This document shows positions 18,894 to 27,869 of a stretch of 64,000 nt of DNA, piece after piece. Each line of letters begins with the position of its first letter. The stretch's first letter is position 1. Below the pieces are notes generated by a model. The model did not search any database. It was not told the origin of the DNA and worked only from the letters and a program-made list of their open reading frames with translations. Position numbers and translations under genes: made by a program. The stretch comes from a virus, in the IMG/VR virus record IMGVR_UViG_3300042520_000587, positions 24,169 to 88,168 of that record. One strand, given 5' to 3'.

Positions 18894-20063
18894 TTACTTG
18901 ACAGCCATCTTCACCACGTCCTTATTCATCATAAGTTGTGCAAACTTAACCTTGTTTCCATTGACAATCTCTTTGATAATATAGTATCTAAGGTCATCAG
19001 TAAATGCATCACAGTCTGTAGTAAGTTTGATTAACCTTTGAGTCATAGTTGCCGGAACAGGTTTAGTGTCTGCAAATACCAATGAATAATTTATCAATCT
19101 GGTTGCAATCACACTAGATATGTCTGCTCTAAAGTCATCATCTTTACCTACAGCATTTGTTAATGCATTCATTACATATTGCTCATCTTTAGTAAGTGTA
19201 TCTTCAGGTGAGATAATCTTATCTAACTTGTTGTTAATGAACATAGTAAACATAGAACTAAAGTCTACACCAACAGAACCCTCACCAATCATTTGAATCA
19301 GAGGCAGGTCTGCTTCAAACTTAGGAATAGAGCTAATAGCATTAAAGAAAGTAGTAATAGATCTTGGATTAACTCTTTGAGTTACCAGCTCCGGATGCAT
19401 CAACATAAAGTTAATACATCTACCATCAATGTTTGCAGTCTCAGCCCACTTAGCCCATACGTTTACATCATACTTCAACTCAACAGATACAAATCTTGTC
19501 TTCTGAGCTACATCCAAGCTAGTTACATTATAGTCACCATTATCCGGATTAGTAGTCAAGATAACATGCCAGTTCTTAGGAAGCTTCCATGATACATATT
19601 CCTGTCTATCTAAGATCTCCATAGTAGCTTGCATAAATCTATGGTCAGCCCGGGTATAATCATCAAGAATCAAGAAACCACCTTCACCTTTACCTTGAAT
19701 CCATTCAGGAGCAGCATGTGACATACGCTTACCAATAACTTTGTAACCTTTCTTAATAGCTGCATCTATCTGAGCTTCATTAATCCAAGTAGTTTTACCT
19801 TCTGCATTCTGTATTTCAAATTCTTTTACAGGAAAACCAACTAAGTCACCTAATTCTTCCAGCTGAGATAAATTCAGCTTAACAACTTGCATATTCATTT
19901 CTTTACCCAACTGCATGATAGCTGAAGTCTTACCAAGACCCGCATCACCCTCAATATTAATAGCTACGGGAACCTTACCCTCTGCTTGAATATACTGATT
20001 GTTGTTAACCATGTGCTTAATAAAGCTCTTTAACTCTTCTACATTCAATTGTACTTGACTCAT
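18894..20063 (-). CDS. MoxR-type AAA+ ATPase
   Basis: A 389-residue AAA+ protein: Walker A GDAGLGKTS near residue 36, Walker B GFLILDDYTRAD near 130, and sensor 1 ILTTNPDNGDYNV near 167. Its order, 10 bases from a VWA/metallopeptidase-like gene, is the classic MoxR-VWA pairing. In that pairing the ATPase acts as a chaperone or activator on a VWA-domain partner, often with metal insertion or protein remodelling. The target in this phage is unknown. Confidence 0.85.
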   Translation of the reverse strand: MSQVQLNVEELKSFIKHMVNNNQYIQAEGKVPVAINIEGDAGLGKTSAIMQLGKEMNMQVVKLNLSQLEELGDLVGFPVKEFEIQNAEGKTTWINEAQIDAAIKKGYKVIGKRMSHAAPEWIQGKGEGGFLILDDYTRADHRFMQATMEILDRQEYVSWKLPKNWHVILTTNPDNGDYNVTSLDVAQKTRFVSVELKYDVNVWAKWAETANIDGRCINFMLMHPELVTQRVNPRSITTFFNAISSIPKFEADLPLIQMIGEGSVGVDFSSMFTMFINNKLDKIISPEDTLTKDEQYVMNALTNAVGKDDDFRADISSVIATRLINYSLVFADTKPVPATMTQRLIKLTTDCDAFTDDLRYYIIKEIVNGNKVKFAQLMMNKDVVKMAVK

Positions 20064-20073
20064 AACTCTTTTT

Positions 20074-21378
20074 TTATAATTCTAATTTAATTACTTTACC
20101 TGGTAAATCATTATTCATATAGGACTGCTCTGACAAAACCCATAGGATATTCCCTTTTGGTTTTACAGAATAACCACATTCACCATCAGTAAAATACACC
20201 AGGCTAGTATATTTCTTTAGGTTTTCATTATAATATTCCAGGACGGGATCAAATTCAGTCCCACCTCTTCCGTGTATATTCATTTCATGCTTTCCTGTAT
20301 AAGGTTTGATAGAATGTATTTTAGTATCACACTGTACAATAGTAATATCAACACCGGCTTTATAGATATGATGAATCTCATTCATAAACTCTTTCAACTC
20401 AGAATCACTTACAGAACCTGAAGTATCTATAGCTAAAAGCATATGTTGTTTCATCTTAATCTTAAGACCCGGATTGTCAGAGAATCTTCTATTCTCTTTT
20501 CTTCTGATCTTCTTGGTAAATACTTTTGTACTAACACCAGTAAATCTACGGATATACCCTCTCCAATCAAACTTAGGGGCTTCTATTTGTTCTACAATGA
20601 TAAGACCATCTATCTCACCTGGCACAGTACCCCGTTTCTTAACAGTTTGCTCCTTAGCATCACTAAGCACTTTCTGTAATTGCTTTTCAATTAACTTTTG
20701 CTCAGCTTCAGTAAGATTATCAAACTCTTCCCAGGTACCATGATCAGGAACATTACCCATATCAATATTGTCAAGAAGATTATCCATTGCTTGATTACCA
20801 CAAGTACCATTCTTCTCTTTCTCATCTTTAAACTCTTTAAGCTTGTCATAGTAATATCTACAACCTGCTCTAAGTTCAAGATTCATATCAGCATAGTCTT
20901 CTATAAAAATACCTCTACTAGGTGCATTCTTAAGTATCTCAGCTATTTCTTCAGGACTAGCTCCTGTTTCCATAGCTGCAGACATTTCAAGTTTTAGTTT
21001 TTCATTCAATGCTTCATATTCTTCTTTAGAATATTCTCCGCCCGGCAACCAAGACTTTTCAATATACTGATTGATTTCCATATCCATTGCAACATTTGCA
21101 AGTCTCTTATCACTAAACTTAAAGTAAGTAGTAAGGTGACCAAATGCAATATGAAGCAATTCATGTTTTAATATACCAAGCTTTTGTTCTTCATTAAGAC
21201 CTTCCCAAAAATCAGGATTAATAGCAAGCTGATAATTAATACCATTCTTACTAACCCCGGCAGTAGGAACTCTTTTAGCATCCCATAGCTTATTCAACAT
21301 AATGAGAAAGAACCCATAATAGGGCTCCTTCAACATCAGGTCTTTACTAGCTTTACTTAAACTCTGAACTTTGTCCAT
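20074..21378 (-). CDS. VWA-like protein with zincin-type N-terminal domain (DUF2201-like)
   Basis: The N-terminal half has KHELLHIAFGH (residues 71-81), an HExxH zinc motif. The C-terminal half has a VWA fold with a MIDAS-like LAIDTSGSVSDSE near residue 315 and a later TDGECGY. This domain order is that of the putative metallopeptidase/VWA proteins coded next to MoxR ATPases. It lies directly upstream of the MoxR gene. Its ATG overlaps the neighbouring stop at 21378 by one base, so the block is one operon. Confidence 0.8.
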   Translation of the reverse strand: MDKVQSLSKASKDLMLKEPYYGFFLIMLNKLWDAKRVPTAGVSKNGINYQLAINPDFWEGLNEEQKLGILKHELLHIAFGHLTTYFKFSDKRLANVAMDMEINQYIEKSWLPGGEYSKEEYEALNEKLKLEMSAAMETGASPEEIAEILKNAPSRGIFIEDYADMNLELRAGCRYYYDKLKEFKDEKEKNGTCGNQAMDNLLDNIDMGNVPDHGTWEEFDNLTEAEQKLIEKQLQKVLSDAKEQTVKKRGTVPGEIDGLIIVEQIEAPKFDWRGYIRRFTGVSTKVFTKKIRRKENRRFSDNPGLKIKMKQHMLLAIDTSGSVSDSELKEFMNEIHHIYKAGVDITIVQCDTKIHSIKPYTGKHEMNIHGRGGTEFDPVLEYYNENLKKYTSLVYFTDGECGYSVKPKGNILWVLSEQSYMNNDLPGKVIKLEL

Positions 21379-21779
21379 TAGTCTTTTAGTTTAATATCTA
21401 TTTCAAATTTTTCTGTTGGATATCCTAGTTGTCCTAAGAACCCAACCATATCTACTACAAAATTCTCCAAGAACAATTCTATTGAATCTTTACTAGATCC
21501 ATTAGAAGTCATAAGAGATAAACACTTACCACTAGTAAGATTATTATCCCCTAGTGCAGCAGCTTTATTTAACACCTTATAAGATTTTGGTGCTTCTTTT
21601 TCCCAAGCATCTTTTGGTAACTTAGAAAACTTATACAGCACTAGTAACTCACCAATATATTTTTTGTGGTCAGTATTTTCTAATGCTTGAAATGCAATAA
21701 CATGATTATCCTGATCTTCAGATTTAAGCATGTTTAATAAATTCTTTGTTTCTTCTTTGTCAAATTTTACTTTACCCAT
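21378..21779 (-). CDS. Hypothetical protein (133 aa)
   Basis: A Lys/Leu-rich helical protein (MGKVKFDKEETKNLLNMLKS) that overlaps both neighbours by one base. The spacing implies coupled translation with the VWA-like gene and the DUF6915-like gene. Function unknown. Confidence 0.65.
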   Translation of the reverse strand: MGKVKFDKEETKNLLNMLKSEDQDNHVIAFQALENTDHKKYIGELLVLYKFSKLPKDAWEKEAPKSYKVLNKAAALGDNNLTSGKCLSLMTSNGSSKDSIELFLENFVVDMVGFLGQLGYPTEKFEIDIKLKD

Positions 21780-22120
21780 CAGTCTTCAATTTTTAGTGTT
21801 TTAATCATCCATATTGTAGGTGTTTCAAGATTATCCACCCATTCTTTTGCACTTGGAATGTATCCATTGCAATCTTCCTTTACATGCTGTTCACCTATAT
21901 AACGGACATATACATCTTTACCATCAGAGTTAGTGATTACTTCACCAAATCTTTTCTCACATTCAAATATACCTTCACTATGATGTCTAAACAGTCTGTG
22001 CTTACTATGACCATACCAAGCCTTAGTTTCATCAAACCATTTGTGTATCTCCAAATAATCCAAAGGAGATCCTCCAAACTTTTTAGCTGAGGATTTTGCA
22101 TGTTGCCAAGGATGCGCCAT
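21779..22120 (-). CDS. DUF6915-like protein
   Basis: The 113-residue product shows a string of conserved His/Trp positions: HAKSSAKKFGG, DYLEIHKWFDETK, HRLFRHHSEGIFECE, IGEQHVKEDC and IPSAKEW. I recognise this as the DUF6915 pattern seen in phages and mobile elements. The many His and acidic residues suggest a metal site, but no activity is known to me. Confidence 0.7.
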   Translation of the reverse strand: MAHPWQHAKSSAKKFGGSPLDYLEIHKWFDETKAWYGHSKHRLFRHHSEGIFECEKRFGEVITNSDGKDVYVRYIGEQHVKEDCNGYIPSAKEWVDNLETPTIWMIKTLKIED

Positions 22121-22524
22121 TATTCTTCTGTTTTACTTAATAAATCTCCATCATGAAAATAATCTTCAGTTTCAGTAATTCTGATATGATTATTGATAAC
22201 ATATTTTCCTGAAGGAACACATATACCTACATCACCAAAACCACCTTCATTATTCCACCAGTCTTCTATATCATCAAGAAGTTTCTCAATAACAAACTCT
22301 TCAACTAAGTTATAAAGTTCCCTATCTAGATTACTTAATAAAAATTCATTATTCCAATCATCTACATAATCAATTACATCTTCTGGAGTGTTACATGGAT
22401 CTTTTGTAAAACCAATCCATTCTACGGAACCAGAGTCTCCAGCACCATCATACTTTACTTTAACACCAGTAACATTCAAATCAGCCAACTGAAACAGGAG
22501 GCTTGTCAATTCTAATTCTGTCAT
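22120..22524 (-). CDS. DUF6878-like hypothetical protein
   Basis: A very acidic 134-residue protein with VKVKYDGAGDSGSVEWIGF near residues 20-38 and DIEDWWNNEGGFGD near 90. This YDGxGDSG plus DWWNN(D/E)GG pattern recurs in small phage and plasmid proteins (DUF6878 as I recall). Function unknown. It overlaps the DUF6915-like gene by one base. Confidence 0.6.
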   Translation of the reverse strand: MTELELTSLLFQLADLNVTGVKVKYDGAGDSGSVEWIGFTKDPCNTPEDVIDYVDDWNNEFLLSNLDRELYNLVEEFVIEKLLDDIEDWWNNEGGFGDVGICVPSGKYVINNHIRITETEDYFHDGDLLSKTEE

Positions 22525-22526
22525 AA

Positions 22527-22952
22527 CTATTTGATTTTATAAAACCTACCTAATATGTTTCCATTTAGGAATTCTTCTTTTTCAAGAACCTCTCTTGTAA
22601 ACTGATACTTAGTCTCATAATATGTAAGTTCCATTTTGGAAAAACATATCTTAACCATAAACCTTTTAATCTTTATACCAGCTTTGTGAGCTTCTTTAAG
22701 AACTGCATTACTACTATAATAGTTTTGATAACTGGGCTTAGTAACAGTCTCATACTTTTTAGTCCTTTTATCTGTTACTTGAGCCATAGCTTTTTTACCA
22801 AACTTTTTCTTTGTAATAGAGTAAAAGTTCTTCTTACCTACATATCTTACAGACTTTCCATTAATAACAGCTTCCATCTCATACACAAAACCTACTGCTC
22901 CATCTGGAATCATGCTATCATTAAAAGGTCTTCCTTCATATAACCAGCTCAT
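22527..22952 (-). CDS. GIY-YIG-like endonuclease (Seg-like)
   Basis: The 141-residue protein opens with AVGFVYEMEAVINGKSVRYV followed by GKKNF, a GIY-YIG-type N-terminus. It continues with YYSSNAVLKEA and LTYYETKYQFTREVL, which places the catalytic Arg/Glu region as in T4 Seg-like proteins. It could be a free-standing homing endonuclease or a domesticated nuclease. It overlaps the primase gene by four bases, so it is tightly embedded in the operon. Confidence 0.65.
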   Translation of the reverse strand: MSWLYEGRPFNDSMIPDGAVGFVYEMEAVINGKSVRYVGKKNFYSITKKKFGKKAMAQVTDKRTKKYETVTKPSYQNYYSSNAVLKEAHKAGIKIKRFMVKICFSKMELTYYETKYQFTREVLEKEEFLNGNILGRFYKIK

Positions 22953-23929
22953 AATGCTTGTTTTAATAGTGAAAATAACACATCTCTAACTTTATCTATA
23001 CCATGCAGCTTAATAGAATCTGAAAGATCTTTTTCCATAGGTAGAATAATATAATTAAATCCATACATATGTTTGTATCTTTCAGCTGCTTTTATCCCCG
23101 GCTCATCATTATCAAATAGAACAATAATCTTCTGATAATGTCTTACAAACTCACTCATAGCTCTTTCACCTATCATAGTATTCTCACTGTCCGGAGCAAT
23201 TGCTTCAATATTATTAATACCTAGTCTATTAAAACACATTAGATCTTTAAGAGAAGAAGTAATTAGTAGATATTTACTTTCATACTTAAGCTGATCCATA
23301 CCTTGGATATAATTTTCAACCTTTATAAATTTCTTATCTGGTACCTTGGGCATGTAAATTTTGTATAAACTTCCATCATTTCTAAAATAACCATATGTAA
23401 AAGGCTTTTTAAATACAAATGAAGTCATAGTACCATCTGTTTCTGTTTTTTCCATTGTAAAGAAATCTAAAGGAACAACATTATATCTATCAAGGATACT
23501 AGATCCAATCTTAAAACCTATCCAGTAATCTTTATCTAAACTATTCCAGTGCCTCATCTCATAATCCACAACCTTAAACTTGTCATGTATTACTATTTCT
23601 CTCTTCTCAAGTACTGTATTGTTTTTAAGATATGCTTGATAGTCATTCATTATCTTCTTAGCTGCTTCACCTGGAGACAGGTTATACAACTGCTGAATCA
23701 AATTCCATGAGCTACCTTGATTACCTGAAGAAAAATCTTTGTGCTTATATCTATTAGATACAACATCAAAATAAATAAACATAGAAGGAACTTTATCCTT
23801 TGAGTTAAATGCAGAAAGCATTTTTATATCTTGACCTGTAAGTTTTTCTTTTAGGTTTAAATAATATTCATAAATCCATTCATCCGGTACATCTTTTATA
23901 TCAGATATCAGTCCTTTGGTTGAAATCAT
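22949..23929 (-). CDS. DNA primase with Toprim domain
   Basis: A 326-residue primase. The first third (KVPSMFIYFDVVSNRYKHKD, then FSSGNQGSSWNLI) resembles a DnaG-type N-terminus but lacks the zinc-ribbon cysteines. The Toprim domain follows, with LITSSLKDLMCFNRLGI near residue 225 and IIVLFDNDEPGIKAAERY near 270 (the DxD metal motif). It should make RNA primers for the family B polymerase together with the DnaB-like helicase at 26.1 kb. Confidence 0.85.
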   Translation of the reverse strand: MISTKGLISDIKDVPDEWIYEYYLNLKEKLTGQDIKMLSAFNSKDKVPSMFIYFDVVSNRYKHKDFSSGNQGSSWNLIQQLYNLSPGEAAKKIMNDYQAYLKNNTVLEKREIVIHDKFKVVDYEMRHWNSLDKDYWIGFKIGSSILDRYNVVPLDFFTMEKTETDGTMTSFVFKKPFTYGYFRNDGSLYKIYMPKVPDKKFIKVENYIQGMDQLKYESKYLLITSSLKDLMCFNRLGINNIEAIAPDSENTMIGERAMSEFVRHYQKIIVLFDNDEPGIKAAERYKHMYGFNYIILPMEKDLSDSIKLHGIDKVRDVLFSLLKQAL

Positions 23930-23943
23930 AACACATAATTAAA

Positions 23944-23976
23944 TAAAAAAGGGGCCAGAAGTATTAACTGACCCCT
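23944..23976 (-). terminator. Terminator between SSB-like and primase genes
   Basis: GGGG (23951-23954) plus CAG pairs with CTG plus CCCC (to 23975), followed on the minus strand by six T residues. It ends the transcript of the upstream recombination genes and gives the primase unit its own start. Confidence 0.8.
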
Positions 23977-23990
23977 CTTGACTAGTTTAA

Positions 23991-24677
23991 TTAGTCTAAG
24001 CTGAAATCAGTAGAAGTTTTATTTGGGATGGTTAAATCATCATCATCTCCAAAATTCTTAACTTCTTGCACTTCTTGTTTCTTTAAGTGAATACTTTCAT
24101 CAAAAGTTAATACTTTACCATCTTTAGTACTACCATAAGCATACTTACCTTTATCTGCTTTTGGAAGATACAAGTTATAGTTAGTATAACCATTCTTGTC
24201 AACATATTCTCTACCTGCAACACAGAAGTTTAAATAGATATCTTTAAACGGTGCAGATTTATTGAAAGCAATTACAAAGTCATCAATAGTAGCATGTAAA
24301 TCATCTTGACTTTCAAACCATTGAGAAATGCCAAGATTATTACAAAGACTTTTAAGAAATAACATAAGTGATTTATCTCTCTCAATCTTAATTCCACCTT
24401 TAGTAACACCATCAGCATAAGCATACATACTTGCTTTTACTTTACCTACTTGACCTGCATGTCTTCCTAAACTTTCATTGTCTTTATCAATATAAAAACC
24501 TTCAAAACCATCAATTGGTTCAGTTTCTACATGTAAAAGCAAATGCTTTGCACCTTCAATAAAGCTAAAATCTTCAAGCTCTAGCTTGTTAATCTTAAGT
24601 GTGACATTTCCAGGTGAAATTGTTTTAGGAAGCCCTCCGCCTCCACTAGTTACTAGGTCTTTTGTACTTAATCCCAT
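23991..24677 (-). CDS. Putative single-stranded DNA-binding protein
   Basis: A 228-residue protein with beta-rich stretches (GNVTLKINKLELEDFSFIEG) and an acidic C-terminal tail ending in FGDDDDL...DFSLD. That tail resembles SSB tails that recruit partners. It lies between primase and the Sak4-like ATPase, where phages often code an SSB. The call is inferred from context and the tail; the fold is not proved by motif. Confidence 0.5.
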   Translation of the reverse strand: MGLSTKDLVTSGGGGLPKTISPGNVTLKINKLELEDFSFIEGAKHLLLHVETEPIDGFEGFYIDKDNESLGRHAGQVGKVKASMYAYADGVTKGGIKIERDKSLMLFLKSLCNNLGISQWFESQDDLHATIDDFVIAFNKSAPFKDIYLNFCVAGREYVDKNGYTNYNLYLPKADKGKYAYGSTKDGKVLTFDESIHLKKQEVQEVKNFGDDDDLTIPNKTSTDFSLD

Positions 24678-24688
24678 TGTTATTTATT

Positions 24689-25414
24689 TTAATTATTAAT
24701 GAATACTTTGTCCCATGAAGTTGTTAAAACTCCACTCTCTGAATCTGTAATTACTATCTCTTGATTTCTCAAATGATCCGGTCTTGCACCGCAAGTTACT
24801 TCTTCACTAGTTTTGAAACTTAAAATAGTTTTGTTTCCTTTTCTATACATATAACCAATTGCATCAGCATTTGCACAGATTAAAGATTTGATTTTACCTG
24901 TCAAATCAATGTTTGCAGACATAACCATCTCACCTTTATCATCAACTACCTTGTCTTTAATGTGACCAGATAAAATAATGTGGGGTGCTAAGGTATCAAT
25001 AAAATCTAAAACCTGGAAAAATGCTTCACGGATATATAAATATCCAGCACCATTTGGCAATGTAGAAACAGTATCACCACTGAAGCTCTTTCCCATCGGT
25101 GTAGCCCGATAAAGCTTAATTGCAAGCGGTTGTATCATACTCTCTAACGCAGTGACAGTATCTATAGTAACATACTTATAGGGTTTACCTGCTTCTTTAA
25201 TTGCTTTACCGGCATCTAATAACTCTTGTAGACTATTAACTTTAATCTTAAGAGCATCTACATAATCAGAACCATTTTCTAAATCTATAATCAGATTGTT
25301 TTCTAATCCTGCAAATGCAGTTGTCTTACCAGTCTTTGGCTTTGAATAAATCAGTAATCTCTTTGGATTAACCTGAGTTGCCTTTACTTTACTTGTTGGA
25401 AGTACTATACTCAT
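24689..25414 (-). CDS. Sak4-like RecA-fold recombination ATPase
   Basis: Walker A is YSKPKTGKTTAF near residue 25. DLENGSDYVDAL and then YVTIDTVTALESM supply the Walker B region, and ILSGHIKDK the later strand. This is the AAA_24/Sak4 pattern: a shortened RecA-like single-strand annealing ATPase used in phage recombination with an SSB and an exonuclease. Both partners are candidates in this window (23.99 kb and 16.5 kb). The stop overlaps the next gene by four bases. Confidence 0.8.
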   Translation of the reverse strand: MSIVLPTSKVKATQVNPKRLLIYSKPKTGKTTAFAGLENNLIIDLENGSDYVDALKIKVNSLQELLDAGKAIKEAGKPYKYVTIDTVTALESMIQPLAIKLYRATPMGKSFSGDTVSTLPNGAGYLYIREAFFQVLDFIDTLAPHIILSGHIKDKVVDDKGEMVMSANIDLTGKIKSLICANADAIGYMYRKGNKTILSFKTSEEVTCGARPDHLRNQEIVITDSESGVLTTSWDKVFINN

Positions 25415-26085
25415 ATTTCACTTTTTGTATGTTTTTTAATCAAATCATTCAGCCAAGGTTTAGCACTTACCGGTTCCATCAGCATAATTGCTGCTAAATC
25501 TCTAATAGTTGCTTCACTTAAAGGTACATCAGCAATTTCTACATTGTTTGTATCCGCCTCTACTTTTAAATCAGAACCAACTTCTGCCTCAAAATCAGGA
25601 AATAAAGACTGTTGTAGTCTTGGCAGTTTGATATTTTCAACTGCAGATTCAGCAGGAGCGGTACCCGCATCTTTTCTTTTCTGATATACATTATAAGGTA
25701 TCTCAGTTCCATCTTTAAGAACAGCACGCAATTCAGTTACAGGAATAGTATAAAGTTTATAAGGCTCACCTTTATAGTTTACACCTTCTTTCATCTCATA
25801 CTCTTCTCCATAATAAGGATTGTTTCTGTACTTAAATAATTGTCTGTCAGAATTAAAAGGCACAATATCCTTAATATTGTCATTTTCATCTTTAACATTG
25901 TCATAGAACTCTATGTATATATCAAGCTCCTTAGTTATTTCAGACGCAAAAAGCTGAAATTGCCTTTCTGCTTTACCTTTTACAAAGTAAGCTGTCTTAA
26001 TAACAAATGTAGGATCTGCTATTCCATGAGCTCTAAATGTCTCCAAGTGTTCTGCAAAAAACTCTTTTTCTTTTTCTTTTCTCAT
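25411..26085 (-). CDS. Conserved hypothetical protein in replication operon (224 aa)
   Basis: The product starts MRKEKEKEFFAEHLETFRAH and has ELRAVLKDGTEIPYNVYQKR near its centre and a low-complexity Glu/Val-rich part after residue 145. It sits between the DnaB-like helicase and the Sak4-like ATPase, overlapping the latter. The order suggests a replisome or recombination accessory factor, but no motif confirms this. Confidence 0.6.
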   Translation of the reverse strand: MRKEKEKEFFAEHLETFRAHGIADPTFVIKTAYFVKGKAERQFQLFASEITKELDIYIEFYDNVKDENDNIKDIVPFNSDRQLFKYRNNPYYGEEYEMKEGVNYKGEPYKLYTIPVTELRAVLKDGTEIPYNVYQKRKDAGTAPAESAVENIKLPRLQQSLFPDFEAEVGSDLKVEADTNNVEIADVPLSEATIRDLAAIMLMEPVSAKPWLNDLIKKHTKSEI

Positions 26086-26099
26086 ACTCTATTTACATT

Positions 26100-27101
26100 T
26101 TAAATTGATACTTTTTTTGTAGCTTGTGCTGGTGTGTCTATCTCTACAATCCTCATGATTGTTCTATCTAGCTTAAAGAAGCTCATCCTTGTGGTACCAT
26201 TTCTAGATTTTAGAAAATGAAAGACTAATAAGTCTTCATCATTTATAATATATCTATCAGGACCATACTGTCTTATTTTTCTTAGAGAGGGTTTATTTAT
26301 ACCTAAGACTACATCCGCATGCTGCAATAAAGCATCTGACCCATATATATCTGAATCCAATACATAATTTCCATACTCACCGTCCCTCTGTCTTTCTACA
26401 TTATCTATGTTTCTGTTAAGCTGACTTAACACTACAAAAGCTACCGGATAGTTTTTTTTCATCATAGTGAGTGCCTTGCCTAATGCTGAGAGCATCTCAA
26501 AGTCATCCTTTTGGTTCTTTGCTTTTGCAAATAATGTTGAGTGATCTATACCTACAAGCATATTCATATATGTTCCATCTGGCTTCTTAAACTTTTCCAT
26601 TTCATAATGAATAGTTGCACACATTTCATCAACATTACAAGTGTCATATAGAACTCTAGTAATATCATTTTCTACAGATTTCTCATAATACTCAACACAT
26701 TTGTCATAGATTGCTTTATCTACCTTCACTCCATCTTTACTCATTAATGTATTGTAATCAGCACCGGTTTCTAAACTAAGTTTTCTTACTCCGCTAGTTT
26801 CATCTACCATCTCAAACTGAAACTTAAGTATTCTAAATTCTTGATCAGGATTTTGGTCTATTATGTCACTAAATAACTGTTCTAAGAATAAGGTTTTACC
26901 TGTTCCAGGTCTAGCACCAACTACGGTGATAGTTCTCCATTCTAATCCATCACAAAAAGCATCATTAAATTTGGGCCATGCACTTTTAAGAGATTTAATA
27001 TCTCCATTTCTTCTGCCTTTCATCTTAAGGATTGCTTTTCTTAGTGAGTCTCTTTCACTTACAGGCAGCAAAGGCCTGGCTCCATTAAATAATTCTGCCA
27101 T
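26100..27101 (-). CDS. DnaB-like replicative helicase
   Basis: A 333-residue SF4 helicase core without the DnaB N-terminal domain. Walker A is VVGARPGTGKTLFLEQL near residue 63, the Walker B region is MLVGIDHSTLF near 185, and VAFVVLSQLNRNID near 225 carries the H3 Gln/Asn. The C-terminal FHFLKSRNGTT matches the arginine-finger region. It should unwind the fork ahead of the polymerase. Confidence 0.85.
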   Translation of the reverse strand: MAELFNGARPLLPVSERDSLRKAILKMKGRRNGDIKSLKSAWPKFNDAFCDGLEWRTITVVGARPGTGKTLFLEQLFSDIIDQNPDQEFRILKFQFEMVDETSGVRKLSLETGADYNTLMSKDGVKVDKAIYDKCVEYYEKSVENDITRVLYDTCNVDEMCATIHYEMEKFKKPDGTYMNMLVGIDHSTLFAKAKNQKDDFEMLSALGKALTMMKKNYPVAFVVLSQLNRNIDNVERQRDGEYGNYVLDSDIYGSDALLQHADVVLGINKPSLRKIRQYGPDRYIINDEDLLVFHFLKSRNGTTRMSFFKLDRTIMRIVEIDTPAQATKKVSI

Positions 27102-27105
27102 ATTG

Positions 27106-27282
27106 TTATTGATTTTCTATTCTACTATTTTTCACTTGGTTATACACCTCATGTAATAATGTAATCAGCAATTCAATTAAGAAATACTTCCAAAAAGGCA
27201 TAGATATAATAAATAAATCCACTATACTATAACCAATTGCTGTTCCTAATATTGCTATAATTATTAAAATTCCTTTTGTCAT
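27106..27282 (-). CDS. Small membrane protein (58 aa)
   Basis: MTKGILIIIAILGTAIGYSI opens the first hydrophobic helix, and a second follows (KYFLIELLITLLHEVY). It begins within the stop region of the upstream gene (ATGA overlap at 27279-27282) and ends 5 bases before the helicase gene. This spacing supports a real coupled gene. Function unknown. Confidence 0.65.
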   Translation of the reverse strand: MTKGILIIIAILGTAIGYSIVDLFIISMPFWKYFLIELLITLLHEVYNQVKNSRIENQ

Positions 27283-27869
27283 ACTACTCTTTCTTTAAAA
27301 TAAGAACCACCTTCTCCATCAAGGGTTGTGTTTAATAACTGACAATATGTTGCTAGATCAGATTCAAAAGTCTTATCTAAATTTTGTCTTCTTATGAAAT
27401 ACTGAGAGTTTCTCATATACTCATAATTTCTGACACTAAATTCATCAACATATTTTTCAGTAGCTTTTAGGATTGTTTCCCAGTCATAATCATAATTCTC
27501 AAAGAACCATTTAAAAGCACCTTCAAGATTCTTGGGATTAACTCTAGCATATTTACCGGAGTTAAGTTTCCTATTAGGAAATATTTCTACATATTCCTGT
27601 ATCTTCTCTAAGAAGCCATCTCCCATTAAATCTCTAAGTGTTTTCTTTTTAGTTCTCTTGAAGAACCCGTTAATTTCCTCCATAAAGATAAGACTTTTAC
27701 TTGTAAGTTGCAAGTTTTCATCTATCCAATGATCTTGTTGCAGTCTTTTGCACTCAAGTTCTTTATTGATAAAATTATGAGGTATTATTTTTTCTCTTAT
27801 GCAATGCAAAACATAGTATGTGTTTGGTGTTAGGTTCTCTTTTATCAACCTTTGAAATATCTCTGTCAT
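27279..27869 (-). CDS. Conserved helical protein, possible replication accessory factor
   Basis: The ATG at 27869 overlaps the UDG stop as TAATG. The 196-residue product has a winged-helix-like N-terminus (TYYVLHCIREK, then LQLTSKSLIFMEEI) and a helical C-terminus with FKWFFENYDYDWETILKATE and YMRNSQYFIRR. The place just upstream of the helicase would suit a loader or adaptor; that is inference. Confidence 0.6.
   Translation of the reverse strand: MTEIFQRLIKENLTPNTYYVLHCIREKIIPHNFINKELECKRLQQDHWIDENLQLTSKSLIFMEEINGFFKRTKKKTLRDLMGDGFLEKIQEYVEIFPNRKLNSGKYARVNPKNLEGAFKWFFENYDYDWETILKATEKYVDEFSVRNYEYMRNSQYFIRRQNLDKTFESDLATYCQLLNTTLDGEGGSYFKERVV

Noticed and set aside
22527-22952. The GIY-YIG-like gene as a recent mobile insertion
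   Set aside because: It overlaps the primase gene by four bases and is spaced normally from its other neighbour, so it looks like a settled operon member.
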